The notes beneath the pieces are model-generated. The model was given only the letters and a program-made list of their open reading frames with translations, had not been told where the DNA came from and searched no databases. Shown here piece by piece: positions 45,401-52,500 of a DNA stretch of 64,000 nucleotides (its first letter is position 1; every line of letters starts with the position of its first letter). Where the stretch lies: NCBI RefSeq assembly GCF_001620365.2, contig NZ_LQMT02000039.1:191567-255566 (forward strand). The letters are read 5' to 3'. Source of the DNA: Amycolatopsis keratiniphila subsp. keratiniphila (lineage in GTDB: Bacteria; Actinomycetota; Actinomycetes; Mycobacteriales; Pseudonocardiaceae). The position numbers and the translations under genes were made by a program.

Positions 45401-45638
45401 GGGCAAGCTGCCGGTGCAGCTCCCGGGCGCGGGCAACCTGCCCACCGCGGGTGCGCTGCCCACCGCCGGTGCGCTGCCGGTGCAGCTGCCCACCACGGGC
45501 ACCCTGCCCGCGGTGAACAGCACCCCGGCGATGCCGACCGCGCAGGTCCCGGCTCTGGCTGGCGTCGACTCGTCGCCGCTGAGCATGTTCCAGCGCTTCA
45601 TCGGCACCCTGACCGGCAAGAAGTTCCACACCATGTGA
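42426..45638 (+). CDS. Giant secreted tandem-repeat protein, chaplin-like repeats
   Basis: 1,070 residues from ATG 42426, chosen for AAGGAG nine bases upstream; ATG 42408 would add six. Signal peptide 1-27 (VTGGLLMLGTGIASAD). Residues about 137-835 hold 13 tandem units of about 50-60 residues with the pattern xGxxSxxxGNxVxxPxxxPVxVxGxxxxxxGxAxA, reminiscent of the chaplin core (GNxVxxPVxxPVxxCGN). Only two cysteines occur, both in one unit (VTCIAG and ASCENT), as in a chaplin disulfide. The C-terminal 230 residues are Pro/Leu-rich (LPGTPALPGVPALPKTPGLP), with no LPxTG sorting signal. A surface or hydrophobic-layer role is inferred. Confidence 0.8.
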   Translation: MQSWAKRGLQTALVTGGLLMLGTGIASADEQVNPDTPASPLDANVTVPVEIDNNAVGTPLGQADLPGYKGEISTKAVTKPVSEALDSASSPGGSTDGIGGGLPSLSGKNAVPAPLAAKDSARQVSGGVTGGGFTTTDDILKGNKVVGDVVVPIQIVDNAIGVIGDAEVEGGTHDQTWAHNQDIETTGEDSSLAGNVVSLDWALPVQIAGNGGGLAGGTGRVVGGSASQSTTETGNITTDGEGSALSGNVVAGQFATPVQVTGNAASWIIGNANSSGYEAETEATSGGWVETDGDDSALGGNVGAVPIALPVKVNDNAAAAWGSLANSNSSSSADATAGDTTPGWSNVPSYVQTSGEDSAVAGNAIVPQTADVANVGGVAASWIGLANTGTEGGTSQSSTVDAGGFISSEGEGSAGGGNIVDPAVAAPVEVTCIAGTYIGSANVASCENTVDANAGNGTHTTGDDSTLAGNVVNTQAALAPEVFGVAGSHIGQATAEASETKTVTAGAYDGTTGNDSSGSGNIVQVPAAVPAEVFGVGGSFIGQSTASAEETKVVSGGGGGNTADDNGFLSSNLGTVPVSLPVQAFGIGGAFIGQGHGGADGDTTSNAGGDVHATGDGGAGSGNLVYGPVSLPVQAHNFAAVLGGIASGTGTNLTDSNAGGDATANGEEGALAGNIVQTPVGGAVPVTGHGIAGAGIAEGDSVSDVLSEAGGDATTTGDEGAVSGNIIGAQALPIVPVTHDAVAAAGLADAEGANTVDALSGGDVETSGLDGSLSGNILDIPAAVDPEVFGNAVAVAGAVSETEADSMITGQAGGDSITDGSGSALSGFNFHHPLVFVIPLNEFEIPILAIADENSTDSTVINEEEFTRAFTDSVGSEMPIDALPALPFGAPALDGAGALPSTPAIGGARADGPQVATLPVQVAGLTALKQLQNIPAQLPKSDLPELPGTPALPGVPALPKTPGLPGDAARADAPKVAQLPTLPALTKGLPTTGKLPVQLPGAGNLPTAGALPTAGALPVQLPTTGTLPAVNSTPAMPTAQVPALAGVDSSPLSMFQRFIGTLTGKKFHTM
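42835..44910 (+). repeat. 13 imperfect coding repeats of about 150-185 bp
   Basis: Each unit encodes a Gly/Asp/Ser turn (such as TGDDSTLAGN or SGEDSAVAGN), a Val/Pro-rich beta stretch and an Ala/Gly/Thr-rich spacer. Units vary from about 50 to 62 residues and are well diverged, so this is an old amplification rather than recent slippage. Degenerate units flank both ends. Confidence 0.85.
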
Positions 45639-45673
45639 ACCTGCCAGTCGGCTAGCGCCACTGAATGAACCGA

Positions 45674-45704
45674 AGCGGGCCCGGGAGACACTCCCGGGCC
45701 CGCT
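45674..45704. terminator. Strong bidirectional intrinsic terminator
   Basis: AGCGGGCCCGGGAG / CTCCCGGGCCCGCT, a perfect 14-bp stem with an ACA loop, followed by TTGCGTGTT. It lies between the convergent ends of the repeat-protein gene (stop 45638) and the ROK gene (stop 45713) and would end both transcripts. Confidence 0.92.
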
Positions 45705-45712
45705 TTGCGTGT

Positions 45713-46903
45713 TCAGCCCCTCGGGGTGAAAAGCGCGTCCTGCGCGGCGCCCATCGCGGTCAGCACCGCGCCTGCCAGCACCGCGCCCCCGCCGACGGTC
45801 CCCGCCCGCACCTCGGTCCGCAGCGGTGAGATCTCCGAGAGCCGCCGGCTCACCCGTGCCGCCAGCGCGTCGCCGCCTGCCCGGCCGATCTCCCCGCCGA
45901 GGACGAGACAGCCCGGGTCCAGTACCGCGGTGACCGCGGCGGCGCCGATCGCGATCCGCTCCGCGACGATCTCCAGGAAGTCCTCGGCGTTCGAGTCGAT
46001 CGCGTACCCGATGGCCGCTTCGGCCGCGGCGGCGTCGTCGGCAGGCGACGCCGGGATGCCGTGCGCGCGGGCCAGTTCGCAGAGCGCGGCGCTGCCGGCC
46101 AGCGTGTGGAAGCCGCCGTCGCAGTCCGTCGCGGTCGGGAGCCGACCGGGGCCCAGCATCGGCAGGAACCCGATCTCGCCCGCGCCGCCCGACGCGCCCC
46201 GCCGCAGCGAACCGTCGAGGACGACGGCCGCACCGACCCCGAAGCCCAGCCACAGCAGGACGAACGTGTCCCGGTCGCGGGCGGCGCCGAGCCGCTGTTC
46301 GGCGGCGGCCGCGAGGTTGACCTCGTTCTCCAGCAGCACCGGGACACCCAGCCGCCGCCGGAGTTCGTCGACGAGTTTCCCGTGCCACGCGGGCAATCCC
46401 CCGGCGTGCCGCAGCCCGCCGGTCGCCGGGTCGACCAGACCGGGGGCGCCGACGGCGATCGTGTGCAGCGCGGACGCGCCCGCTTCGGCGGTGGTGGACT
46501 TCAGCAGGGCGATCGCCCGCTCCACGGCCTCGTCGGTGTCGACGTCCAGGTCGAACGGCAGCGACGCCTCCGCGCGAGTCAGGCCCAGCAGGTCGGCGAC
46601 CGAAACGGCGATGCCGTGGGTGCGGACGTCGAGCCCGGCGAGGTACGCGCGTTCGGCGACGATGCCGTACAGCTTCGCGTTCGGGCCCCGGCGGTCCGCG
46701 CCCGCCTCGCCGACGATTTCGATCAGGCCCGCGTCCCGCAGCCGCTCGACGAGGTCCGCGACCGTCGGCCGGGAAAGCCCGGTCAACGTCTTGAGCTGGG
46801 CGGCCGTCAGCGAGCCCTCGCGGTGGAGCAGGTCGAGGGCGAGACGGTCGTTGATGGCACGCGCCGTGCTCGGGGAGGCGGACGGCGTCCGGATGACACT
46901 CAC
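45713..46903 (-). CDS. ROK-family transcriptional regulator with degenerate zinc motif
   Basis: 396 residues from GTG 46903 (GGGAGGA seven bases upstream). N-terminal winged helix 20-80 (LTAAQLKTLTGLSRPTVADLVERL), then a ROK sugar-kinase-like domain (VGAPGLVDPATG, LLENEVNLAAAAEQRLG, GASGGAGEIGF). The usual CxCGxxGCxE zinc motif reads DCDGGFHTLAGSAALCE, so zinc binding is probably lost. It diverges from an MFS permease gene across an AT-rich palindrome and most likely represses it until a sugar or related ligand binds. Confidence 0.92.
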   Translation of the reverse strand: MSVIRTPSASPSTARAINDRLALDLLHREGSLTAAQLKTLTGLSRPTVADLVERLRDAGLIEIVGEAGADRRGPNAKLYGIVAERAYLAGLDVRTHGIAVSVADLLGLTRAEASLPFDLDVDTDEAVERAIALLKSTTAEAGASALHTIAVGAPGLVDPATGGLRHAGGLPAWHGKLVDELRRRLGVPVLLENEVNLAAAAEQRLGAARDRDTFVLLWLGFGVGAAVVLDGSLRRGASGGAGEIGFLPMLGPGRLPTATDCDGGFHTLAGSAALCELARAHGIPASPADDAAAAEAAIGYAIDSNAEDFLEIVAERIAIGAAAVTAVLDPGCLVLGGEIGRAGGDALAARVSRRLSEISPLRTEVRAGTVGGGAVLAGAVLTAMGAAQDALFTPRG

Positions 46904-46921
46904 CGGCAGATCCTCCCAGAA

Positions 46922-46952
46922 TTAATTATCAGGTTCCCTTCCTGATAGTTTA
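46922..46952. promoter_or_regulatory. Putative ROK operator
   Basis: TTAATTATCAGG and CCTGATAGTTTA form an inverted repeat (10 of 12 positions) around TTCCCTT. It sits in the 90-bp gap between the divergent ROK regulator and MFS gene and has the AT-winged form of ROK operators. It overlaps the likely promoter of both genes. Confidence 0.75.
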
Positions 46953-46993
46953 CGCTGACGCCGTCGAGTCGTCTCATGGACCTTGGGGGCCCA

Positions 46994-48160
46994 GTGACCA
47001 ACACAGTGGAAACCGTCGGCGGGCCGACGCGGCGGGTGCGGCAGGCGCGGGTCGCCATCGCCGCCGTCTTCGCCGTACACGGCGCGGTGACCGGCAGTTT
47101 CGCCACCCGGATCCCCTGGATCCAGGAACACGCGGGGATCAGCGCGGGCCAGCTCGGCCTCGCGCTCGCCTTTCCCGCCATCGGTGCCTCGCTCACCATG
47201 CCGCTCGCCGCGCGGATCGGGCACCGGCTCGGCGGCAGGCTGGGGCTCCGGCTGTTGCTCGCGTACTGGACGCTGGCGCTGATCCTCCCGTCCCTGGCGG
47301 GAAACCTCGTCACCCTGTGTCTCGCGCTGTTCGTCATGGGCACCGCGGCCGGGACTTCGGACGTGCTGATGAACGCCCTCGGCGTCGACGTCGAGGAGAA
47401 GATGGGCAAGTCGGTCATGTCGGGGCTGCACGGCATGTGGACCACGGGCGCGCTCGTCGGCTCCGCGGCGGGCACGCTCGCCGCGCACGCCGGCTTGGAC
47501 GCCCGGATCCACTTCGTGATCGCGTCGGCCGTGCTCACCGTCGCCGGCGCACTCATCTGCCAGGGGGTTTTCGACGTCCGGAGCGCACCCGACGAGCACC
47601 CGCCGCCGAGGTTCGCGCTGCCGCCGAAGTCGGCCGTGATCATCGGTGCCGTCGCGTTCTGCGCCGTCTTCGCCGAGGGGGCGAGCCTCGACTGGTCCGC
47701 CGTCTACCTGCGTGACGTCCTCGGCACCTCACCGGGCATCGCGGCCGCGTCGACCACCGCGTTCACCTGCACGATGGCGGTCGCGCGGCTCTCGGGCGAC
47801 GCGCTGGTGCGGCGCTTCGGCTCGGTCAAGACCGTCCGCGCGGGCGGGGTGTTCGCGACCGCGGGCGGCCTGCTGGTCGTCTTCGCCGTCCATCCGGTGA
47901 TGGCGATGGCCGGTTTCGCCTTGATCGGACTCGGTGTCTCCGTCGTCGTGCCGCTCGCCTTCGCGGCGGCAGGACGCAGCGGGCCGACGCCGAGCCAGTC
48001 GATCGCTGGCGTCGCGACCATCACCTATTCGTCGGGTCTCGTCGCGCCGTCGCTCATCGGCGGGATCGCCGACCTGACGTCGCTGACGGTGTCCTTCGCG
48101 GTGGTCACGTTGCTGGCGCTCGGTTTGGTGGCGGGCGCCGGTGTACTGCGATCCCGCTAG
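46994..48160 (+). CDS. MFS permease (YbjJ/fucose-permease type)
   Basis: 388 residues from GTG 46994, chosen for GGGGG just upstream; ATG 46976 is the alternative and adds six. Twelve hydrophobic segments. Motifs of the YbjJ-like MFS group: TGSFATRIPWIQEHAGISAG, ARIGHRLGGRLGLRLLL, GTAAGTSDVLMNALGVDVE, GLHGMWTTGALVG. Substrate not known; sugar or small-acid transport is suggested by the divergent ROK regulator. It overlaps the convergent dioxygenase gene by four bases. Confidence 0.88.
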   Translation: MTNTVETVGGPTRRVRQARVAIAAVFAVHGAVTGSFATRIPWIQEHAGISAGQLGLALAFPAIGASLTMPLAARIGHRLGGRLGLRLLLAYWTLALILPSLAGNLVTLCLALFVMGTAAGTSDVLMNALGVDVEEKMGKSVMSGLHGMWTTGALVGSAAGTLAAHAGLDARIHFVIASAVLTVAGALICQGVFDVRSAPDEHPPPRFALPPKSAVIIGAVAFCAVFAEGASLDWSAVYLRDVLGTSPGIAAASTTAFTCTMAVARLSGDALVRRFGSVKTVRAGGVFATAGGLLVVFAVHPVMAMAGFALIGLGVSVVVPLAFAAAGRSGPTPSQSIAGVATITYSSGLVAPSLIGGIADLTSLTVSFAVVTLLALGLVAGAGVLRSR

Positions 48161-48927
48161 TCGAACTGGAGGGAACGCTTGGCGAGGCCGTGCCAGTAGC
48201 CGTCGATCACGGTCTCGCCTTTGCCCTCCGAAGAGCTCGCGCCGAGCGAAACGAACAGCGGCGCGAAGTGCTCGATCCTGGGGTGCGCGATCGCCGCGGC
48301 GGGGGCCTTGCGCTGGAAGTCCAGCAACGCGTCGAGGTCGCCTTCGCGCAGGGTTTCCGCACCCCAGTGGTCGAATTCGCTCGACCATGACGGCGGCGTC
48401 CCGTCGGTGCCGTCGGTCTCGCGCATGGCGCTCAGGTTGTGGGTGAAGAAGCCGCTGCCGATGATCAGCACGCCTTCGTCGCGCAGTGGCGCGAGCTTCC
48501 GGCCCAGGTCGAACAGCTCCCGCGGGTCCAGCGACGGCATCGACACCTGCAGCACCGGGATGTCGGCGTCGGGGTACATCTCCACGAGCGGGACGTACGC
48601 GCCGTGATCGAGGCCGCGGTCGGGCGCGTCGTGGACCGGAGTCTGGGACGAGCGCAGGAGTTTGCGCACCTTGTCCGCCAGTGCGGGAGCGCCGGGCGCG
48701 GCGTATTCCACCTGGTAGTAGCGATCCGGGAAGCCCCAGAAGTCGTAGACCAGCGGCACCGTTGTGGTGGCGCCGAGGGTCAGCGGCGCCTCTTCCCAGT
48801 GCGCCGAGACGACGAGGATCGCCTTCGGTTTCTCGAGGTCCGCCGACCAGCCGGCGAGCTGGCGGGTCCAGGTGGCGTCGTCGGCGAGCGGCGGCGCGCC
48901 GTGGCTGAGGTAGAGCACCGGCGTCAT
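48157..48927 (-). CDS. LigB/DODA-type extradiol dioxygenase-like protein
   Basis: 256 residues from ATG 48927 (TGGAG five bases upstream). Class III extradiol dioxygenase family: metal-ligand candidates His9 in LSHGAPP and His43 in VSAHWEE, plus GLDHGAYVPL and HFAPLFV. Members open catechol rings (for example DOPA 4,5-dioxygenase) or act in quinone detoxification. A short palindrome lies just upstream and two MarR-type genes follow, a common setting for phenolic-stress enzymes. Confidence 0.9.
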   Translation of the reverse strand: MTPVLYLSHGAPPLADDATWTRQLAGWSADLEKPKAILVVSAHWEEAPLTLGATTTVPLVYDFWGFPDRYYQVEYAAPGAPALADKVRKLLRSSQTPVHDAPDRGLDHGAYVPLVEMYPDADIPVLQVSMPSLDPRELFDLGRKLAPLRDEGVLIIGSGFFTHNLSAMRETDGTDGTPPSWSSEFDHWGAETLREGDLDALLDFQRKAPAAAIAHPRIEHFAPLFVSLGASSSEGKGETVIDGYWHGLAKRSLQFD

Positions 48928-48942
48928 GTCAGCTCCAGGTGT

Positions 48943-48954
48943 TTGAACTTTCAA
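48943..48954. promoter_or_regulatory. Short palindrome upstream of dioxygenase
   Basis: TTGAA-ct-TTCAA, centred 21 bases before the dioxygenase ATG, within the 60-bp gap to the MarR-like gene. It may be the operator for a MarR-type repressor; short, so moderate support. Confidence 0.45.
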
Positions 48955-48987
48955 CTACCAGGATAGACGACGTCGGCCGCCTTCGCC

Positions 48988-49344
48988 TTATTCCCGGGCG
49001 AGGTTCGCCGCCATGCGTTCCAGTACGCCGACCGTCGCCCGGTACTCGTCGTCGCCGATGCCTTCGGTCACGCGAGTTCGGAACTCATCGACCTTGGTCT
49101 TCAGCCGGAGGTGCGCCGCCCGGCCTGCTCCGGTCAGGCCGTCCTCGTCGATCCAGCCGCGAAGGCGCAGGTCGGCGATGGTTTCCCGGAGATCTCCGAA
49201 CGGCTTCAGTGCCTCGGCGGGCGACGCTCCCGTGTTCAGGACCTGCCAGTGGCGGCGGGTCAGTGCCTCGGTGGCGAGGATGCGGTCCAGTGAAGATTCG
49301 AGAGCCTGGTGAAGGTGGGCGAACCAGAATCCGATGGGCTTCAT
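48988..49344 (-). CDS. MarR-like winged-helix regulator, short
   Basis: 118 residues from ATG 49344 (CAGGAG eight bases upstream). Winged-helix signature: LTRRHWQVLNTGASPAEALK, DLRETIADLRLRGWIDEDG, LTGAGRAAHLRLKTKVDEFR, and a C-terminal dimer helix (LERMAANLARE). It matches the small MarR-like proteins that carry a conserved RxWQVL. It faces the MarR gene at 49,407 across a palindrome and precedes the dioxygenase gene in the same direction. Confidence 0.82.
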   Translation of the reverse strand: MKPIGFWFAHLHQALESSLDRILATEALTRRHWQVLNTGASPAEALKPFGDLRETIADLRLRGWIDEDGLTGAGRAAHLRLKTKVDEFRTRVTEGIGDDEYRATVGVLERMAANLARE

Positions 49345-49365
49345 GGATACTCCTGAGGCAGACGA

Positions 49366-49393
49366 CAACTACATGTAAAAATACATGCATTTG
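49366..49393. promoter_or_regulatory. Putative MarR operator between divergent regulator genes
   Basis: CATGTA-aaaa-TACATG (49372-49387) is a perfect inverted repeat; flanks extend the match to 10 of 12 positions per arm. It lies in the 62-bp gap of the two divergent MarR-type genes and is likely autoregulatory. Confidence 0.75.
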
Positions 49394-49406
49394 GTGAGGA
49401 CGGGCA

Positions 49407-49868
49407 ATGACGGACGCCGTGGCCGACGTGGAACGCGCGATGATCGCCATCCGGCGAAGCCAGGCGAGGCGATCGCTGTCGAAACTCGCCCGCGACCGCG
49501 CCGAAACGATGCCGGACCAGGCGATACAGGGGCTCCTGGACGCCGTCGAGGCGGCTGAAGAGAGCGGCGAACCGGGCACCGTCACCAGCCTCGCGGCGGC
49601 GTTGGCCATCGACCAGCCGCGGGCGAGCCGCCTGGTCGCCCGCGCGGTCGAGGGTGGTTTCCTCCGGCGCGAGGCCGATCAGCGCGACGGCCGCCGCGCC
49701 GTCCTCGTGCTCACCGAGGCCGGGCGCGCCGAAGTGACGCGGATGCACGAATTCCGCCGCTCTGTGTTCGCCGAGGCGATGGCGGACTGGCCGGACGGCG
49801 ACCGTCGCGAATTCGCGCGGTTGCTGACCGCGTTCGTCCGGAACTACGGGGCACTCGGCGTGAAGTAG
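49407..49868 (+). CDS. MarR-family transcriptional regulator
   Basis: 153 residues from ATG 49407 (GAGGA nine bases upstream). The winged helix is plain: GTVTSLAAALAIDQPRASRLVARAVEGGFLRRE, then the wing RDGRRAVLVLTEAGRAEV. It is likely a dimeric repressor of itself and the divergent short MarR-like gene through the CATGTA palindrome. The 3' end overlaps the convergent VOC gene by 25 bp. Confidence 0.92.
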   Translation: MTDAVADVERAMIAIRRSQARRSLSKLARDRAETMPDQAIQGLLDAVEAAEESGEPGTVTSLAAALAIDQPRASRLVARAVEGGFLRREADQRDGRRAVLVLTEAGRAEVTRMHEFRRSVFAEAMADWPDGDRREFARLLTAFVRNYGALGVK

Positions 49869-50215
49869 TTGACCAGGTTGCCGTCGGGGTCGCGGAACAG
49901 CAGCGACCGGTTGCCCCACGGCATCGTGGTCGGCTCCTGCACGATCTCGGTCAGGTCCGCCAGCCGCTCGTACTCGCGGTCGACGTCCTCGACGCGGAAT
50001 TCGAGGATCACGGTCCGGTTCGATTCGGGCACGGCGGCGCCCGCGCCGAACAACCGCATCGTCTCGGCGCTGCCGATCGCCAAGGTGCACGACGGGCCGA
50101 CGAGTTCGGCGAACTGCTCGGAGCGCCACCGCGCGTCGAGGCCGGTCGCCTTCTCGTAGAAACCGGCGAGGCGGGCGACGTCGTGGGTGATCACACGGAC
50201 GGAAACGAACTGCAC
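49844..50215 (-). CDS. VOC (glyoxalase/bleomycin-resistance) family protein
   Basis: 123 residues from GTG 50215 (AAAGGATCC upstream). Single vicinal-oxygen-chelate module: VSVRVITHDVARLAGFYEKATGL at the start and LLFRDPDGNLVNYF at the end, the paired beta-alpha units expected. Metal and substrate cannot be set from sequence; roles range from lyase to drug binding. Divergent from a WYL regulator that probably controls it. Confidence 0.9.
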   Translation of the reverse strand: MQFVSVRVITHDVARLAGFYEKATGLDARWRSEQFAELVGPSCTLAIGSAETMRLFGAGAAVPESNRTVILEFRVEDVDREYERLADLTEIVQEPTTMPWGNRSLLFRDPDGNLVNYFTPSAP

Positions 50216-50265
50216 GATGGATCCTTTCGGGTGCCAGAAAGCGGGACACCGGTCACGCTAGGAGC

Positions 50266-50292
50266 AATACCGGGCAGAATCCGCCCGGTATT
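50266..50292. promoter_or_regulatory. Putative operator for the WYL regulator
   Basis: AATACCGGGC-agaatcc-GCCCGGTATT, a perfect 10-bp inverted repeat, ends nine bases before the WYL regulator's GTG in the divergent gap with the VOC gene. Probably an autoregulatory site. Confidence 0.78.
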
Positions 50293-50301
50293 CTCCGGCT
50301 T

Positions 50302-50302
50302 G
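50302..50302 (+). other. GTG start of the WYL gene without clear Shine-Dalgarno
   Basis: The GTG lies nine bases after the AATACCGGGC palindrome. No purine-rich ribosome-binding site precedes it, so a leaderless or very short 5' UTR mRNA is likely. Confidence 0.4.
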
Positions 50303-51255
50303 TGACCAGGCCCATCGCCCGTGTGCTCGCCCTGCTGGAGATCCTGCAGAGCGGCGGCACACGCACCGTCGGGGAGCTCGCCGAGCGGCTGGACGTGGAC
50401 GAGCGCACTGTCCGCCGCTACGCCGAACACCTCGTCGACCTGGACATCCCGGTCCGCTCGGTGCGCGGCCGGTACGGCGGCTACCGGCTGGCCCCCGGCT
50501 ACCGGATGCCGCCGCTGATGCTCACCGACGAGGAGGCACTGGCCGTCCTGCTCGGCCTGGTCGCGGGACGGCGTGCGGGGCTGATCACCACGTCGGTCGC
50601 GGCCGTCGAGAGCGCGGTCGCGAAGGTCCGGCGGGTGCTTCCCGAAGCGCTGGGACGCCGGTTGGACGCACTGCTGGAGACCGCCGACTTCACCGCTCCC
50701 GCCCGCAAGGCCTTGTCGGCCGAGGCCGAAGTGCTGCTCACCGTCGCGGAGGCGGCGCGGGACCGGCGTCCCGTCGGGCTCGCGTATCTCGCCGGTCACG
50801 GCGGGGCGAGCGAACGCGTCGTCCATCCGTACGGCGTGGTGGCGCACTCCGGACGGTGGTACCTGACCGGCTTCGATTCGGCCAGCGGTGAGGTGCGCAC
50901 CTTCCGCGTCGACCGGATCAAGTCGGCCGAGACGCGGTCCGGGACCTTCGAGGCGCCGGACGGTTTCGATCCGGCCGAGCGAGTGCTGACCGCGCTGGCC
51001 GAGACGCCGTACCGGCACGACGTCTCCGTGCGGATCCAGGCGACGCCGGAGGAGATCCGCGCGGTCTTCCCGCCGTCGGTGGCCACCCTCGAAACCGACG
51101 GCGACCGGGTGCGTGCCCGCATCCGGGCGCAGCGGCTGGACTGGATCCCGCCGCTGCTGGCCGCACTCGACCGGCCGTTCGACATCGAACGGCCGGCCGA
51201 GCTTCGTGACCTGTTCGGCGCGCTGGCGGCCCGGCTGGCCGAGCGGGCGCGCTGA
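50302..51255 (+). CDS. YafY-type HTH-WYL transcriptional regulator
   Basis: 317 residues. N-terminal HTH_11 (ARVLALLEILQSGGTRTVGE, LDVDERTVRRYAEHLVDL, 5-60), then a WYL domain around 150-210 (VVHPYGVVAHSGRWYLTGFD, TFRVDRIKSAE) and a WCX C-terminal extension (230-315). WYL domains sense ligands, often nucleotides or oligonucleotides; the target here is probably the divergent VOC gene. Likely autoregulated through the palindrome at 50,266. Confidence 0.92.
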   Translation: MTRPIARVLALLEILQSGGTRTVGELAERLDVDERTVRRYAEHLVDLDIPVRSVRGRYGGYRLAPGYRMPPLMLTDEEALAVLLGLVAGRRAGLITTSVAAVESAVAKVRRVLPEALGRRLDALLETADFTAPARKALSAEAEVLLTVAEAARDRRPVGLAYLAGHGGASERVVHPYGVVAHSGRWYLTGFDSASGEVRTFRVDRIKSAETRSGTFEAPDGFDPAERVLTALAETPYRHDVSVRIQATPEEIRAVFPPSVATLETDGDRVRARIRAQRLDWIPPLLAALDRPFDIERPAELRDLFGALAARLAERAR

Positions 51256-51259
51256 TCGC

Positions 51260-52435
51260 TCACTTGCCGCAGAACACCGTCCGGACGAGCTTGTCCAGCG
51301 CCGCCGGGTACGACGGCAGCGGGTCCTTCGCGGAGTCCCCGCCGGTGATCGACGCGGTCAGTGTCTTGCTGCCGTCGGGCGAGCTGTACATCAGCGAGCC
51401 GTAGCCGTTGACGCCGCCGTTGTGGTTGAGGACGGTGCCGCAGCCCGGACCCAAGTCCTGGGTGAACTGCCCGAGACCGTAGAAACCGTAAAGGCTTTCG
51501 CTGCCGGGGTGCGTCTCGCGCATCTCGGCCAGCAGCCGGGCCGGGAGGAGCTTTCCGCTCTGCAGTGCGGAGAAGTACGTCTGGAGATCCTTGGTCGTCG
51601 AGATCATGTCGCCCGCGCTGGAGATCCACGACGGGTTCTGGTGGGTGACGTCGATCGTCTTCCACTGGCCGGCGTCTTCGTAGCGGTAGTAGGCGTGGGC
51701 GTACGGCTTGGGCATGCCTGCCCACGCCCCCGGCGAAACGGTGTCACGCAGCTTGAGCGGCCGCAGGATCCGCCGGTCCAGCTCGTCGGCGAAGGGACGG
51801 CCGGTGAGCTTCTCGACCAGCAGCCTCGCCACCACGTAGTTCGTGTTCGAGTAGCTCCAGCTCGCTCCCGGCGCGAACACCGCGGGCTTGGACACGGCCA
51901 GCCGCACCAGCTCCTCCGGCTGGTAGGTGTGGAAGCGCTTGTCCACCCATTCCTGTCCGGCCCACGGGATCCCCGGCGTGACCGTGCCGTCCGGGTGGTA
52001 CTGGCCGGTGTGGTTGAACAGCCCGCTGGTGTGCTGCAGCAGCATCCGCACGGTGATCCGCGGATCGAGCCCGAACTGCGGGAGGAACCCGGCGACCGGG
52101 GTGTCGAGTCCGATCCGGCCCTCGGCCACCAGTTGCAGCACCAGCGTCGCGGTGAAGTTCTTCGTCGTGCTGCCGACGCGGAAATGGCCGTTCGTCGGCG
52201 GTTTCGCGGTCCCGCCCCGCTCGCGGACCCCGGCGCTGCCGGTCCACTCGCCCCGCTCGTCACGGACGCGCAGCTGCATCCCGCCGAAGCCCGCGTCGAC
52301 GAATTCCTGGGCCGCCTGCCGTAGTTCCGGGCGGTCCTGGCCGGCGGAGGCGGCGGGCGCGGTGACGCCCGCCAGCAGCGCGGCGGCCAACGCGGTGAGA
52401 CCGATGCGGCGGAAGGTCTTCAGTGTCTTGGTCAT
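51260..52435 (-). CDS. Secreted serine hydrolase (class C beta-lactamase/DD-peptidase fold)
   Basis: 391 residues from ATG 52435. Signal peptide 1-31 (LTALAAALLAGVTAPAASAG). Catalytic motifs of the PBP4*/AmpC fold: Ser89 in STTK, Tyr195 in YSN, and HNGG near residue 340 as the third motif. It acts outside the cell on peptidoglycan peptides, esters or beta-lactams; sequence alone does not decide. It is convergent with the WYL gene and divergent from an APH-like kinase gene. Confidence 0.93.
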   Translation of the reverse strand: MTKTLKTFRRIGLTALAAALLAGVTAPAASAGQDRPELRQAAQEFVDAGFGGMQLRVRDERGEWTGSAGVRERGGTAKPPTNGHFRVGSTTKNFTATLVLQLVAEGRIGLDTPVAGFLPQFGLDPRITVRMLLQHTSGLFNHTGQYHPDGTVTPGIPWAGQEWVDKRFHTYQPEELVRLAVSKPAVFAPGASWSYSNTNYVVARLLVEKLTGRPFADELDRRILRPLKLRDTVSPGAWAGMPKPYAHAYYRYEDAGQWKTIDVTHQNPSWISSAGDMISTTKDLQTYFSALQSGKLLPARLLAEMRETHPGSESLYGFYGLGQFTQDLGPGCGTVLNHNGGVNGYGSLMYSSPDGSKTLTASITGGDSAKDPLPSYPAALDKLVRTVFCGK

Positions 52436-52500
52436 GGCGACCACGTTCGCGGGCCGCGCTGACACGGGACGGTCACGGCGCTGACATGGGAGTCTCGATC

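Noticed and set aside
42162..46388. 1,408-residue open frame opposite the repeat protein and ROK gene
   Set aside because: Crosses the strong terminator at 45,674 and mirrors two well supported genes; composition is that of an antisense shadow.
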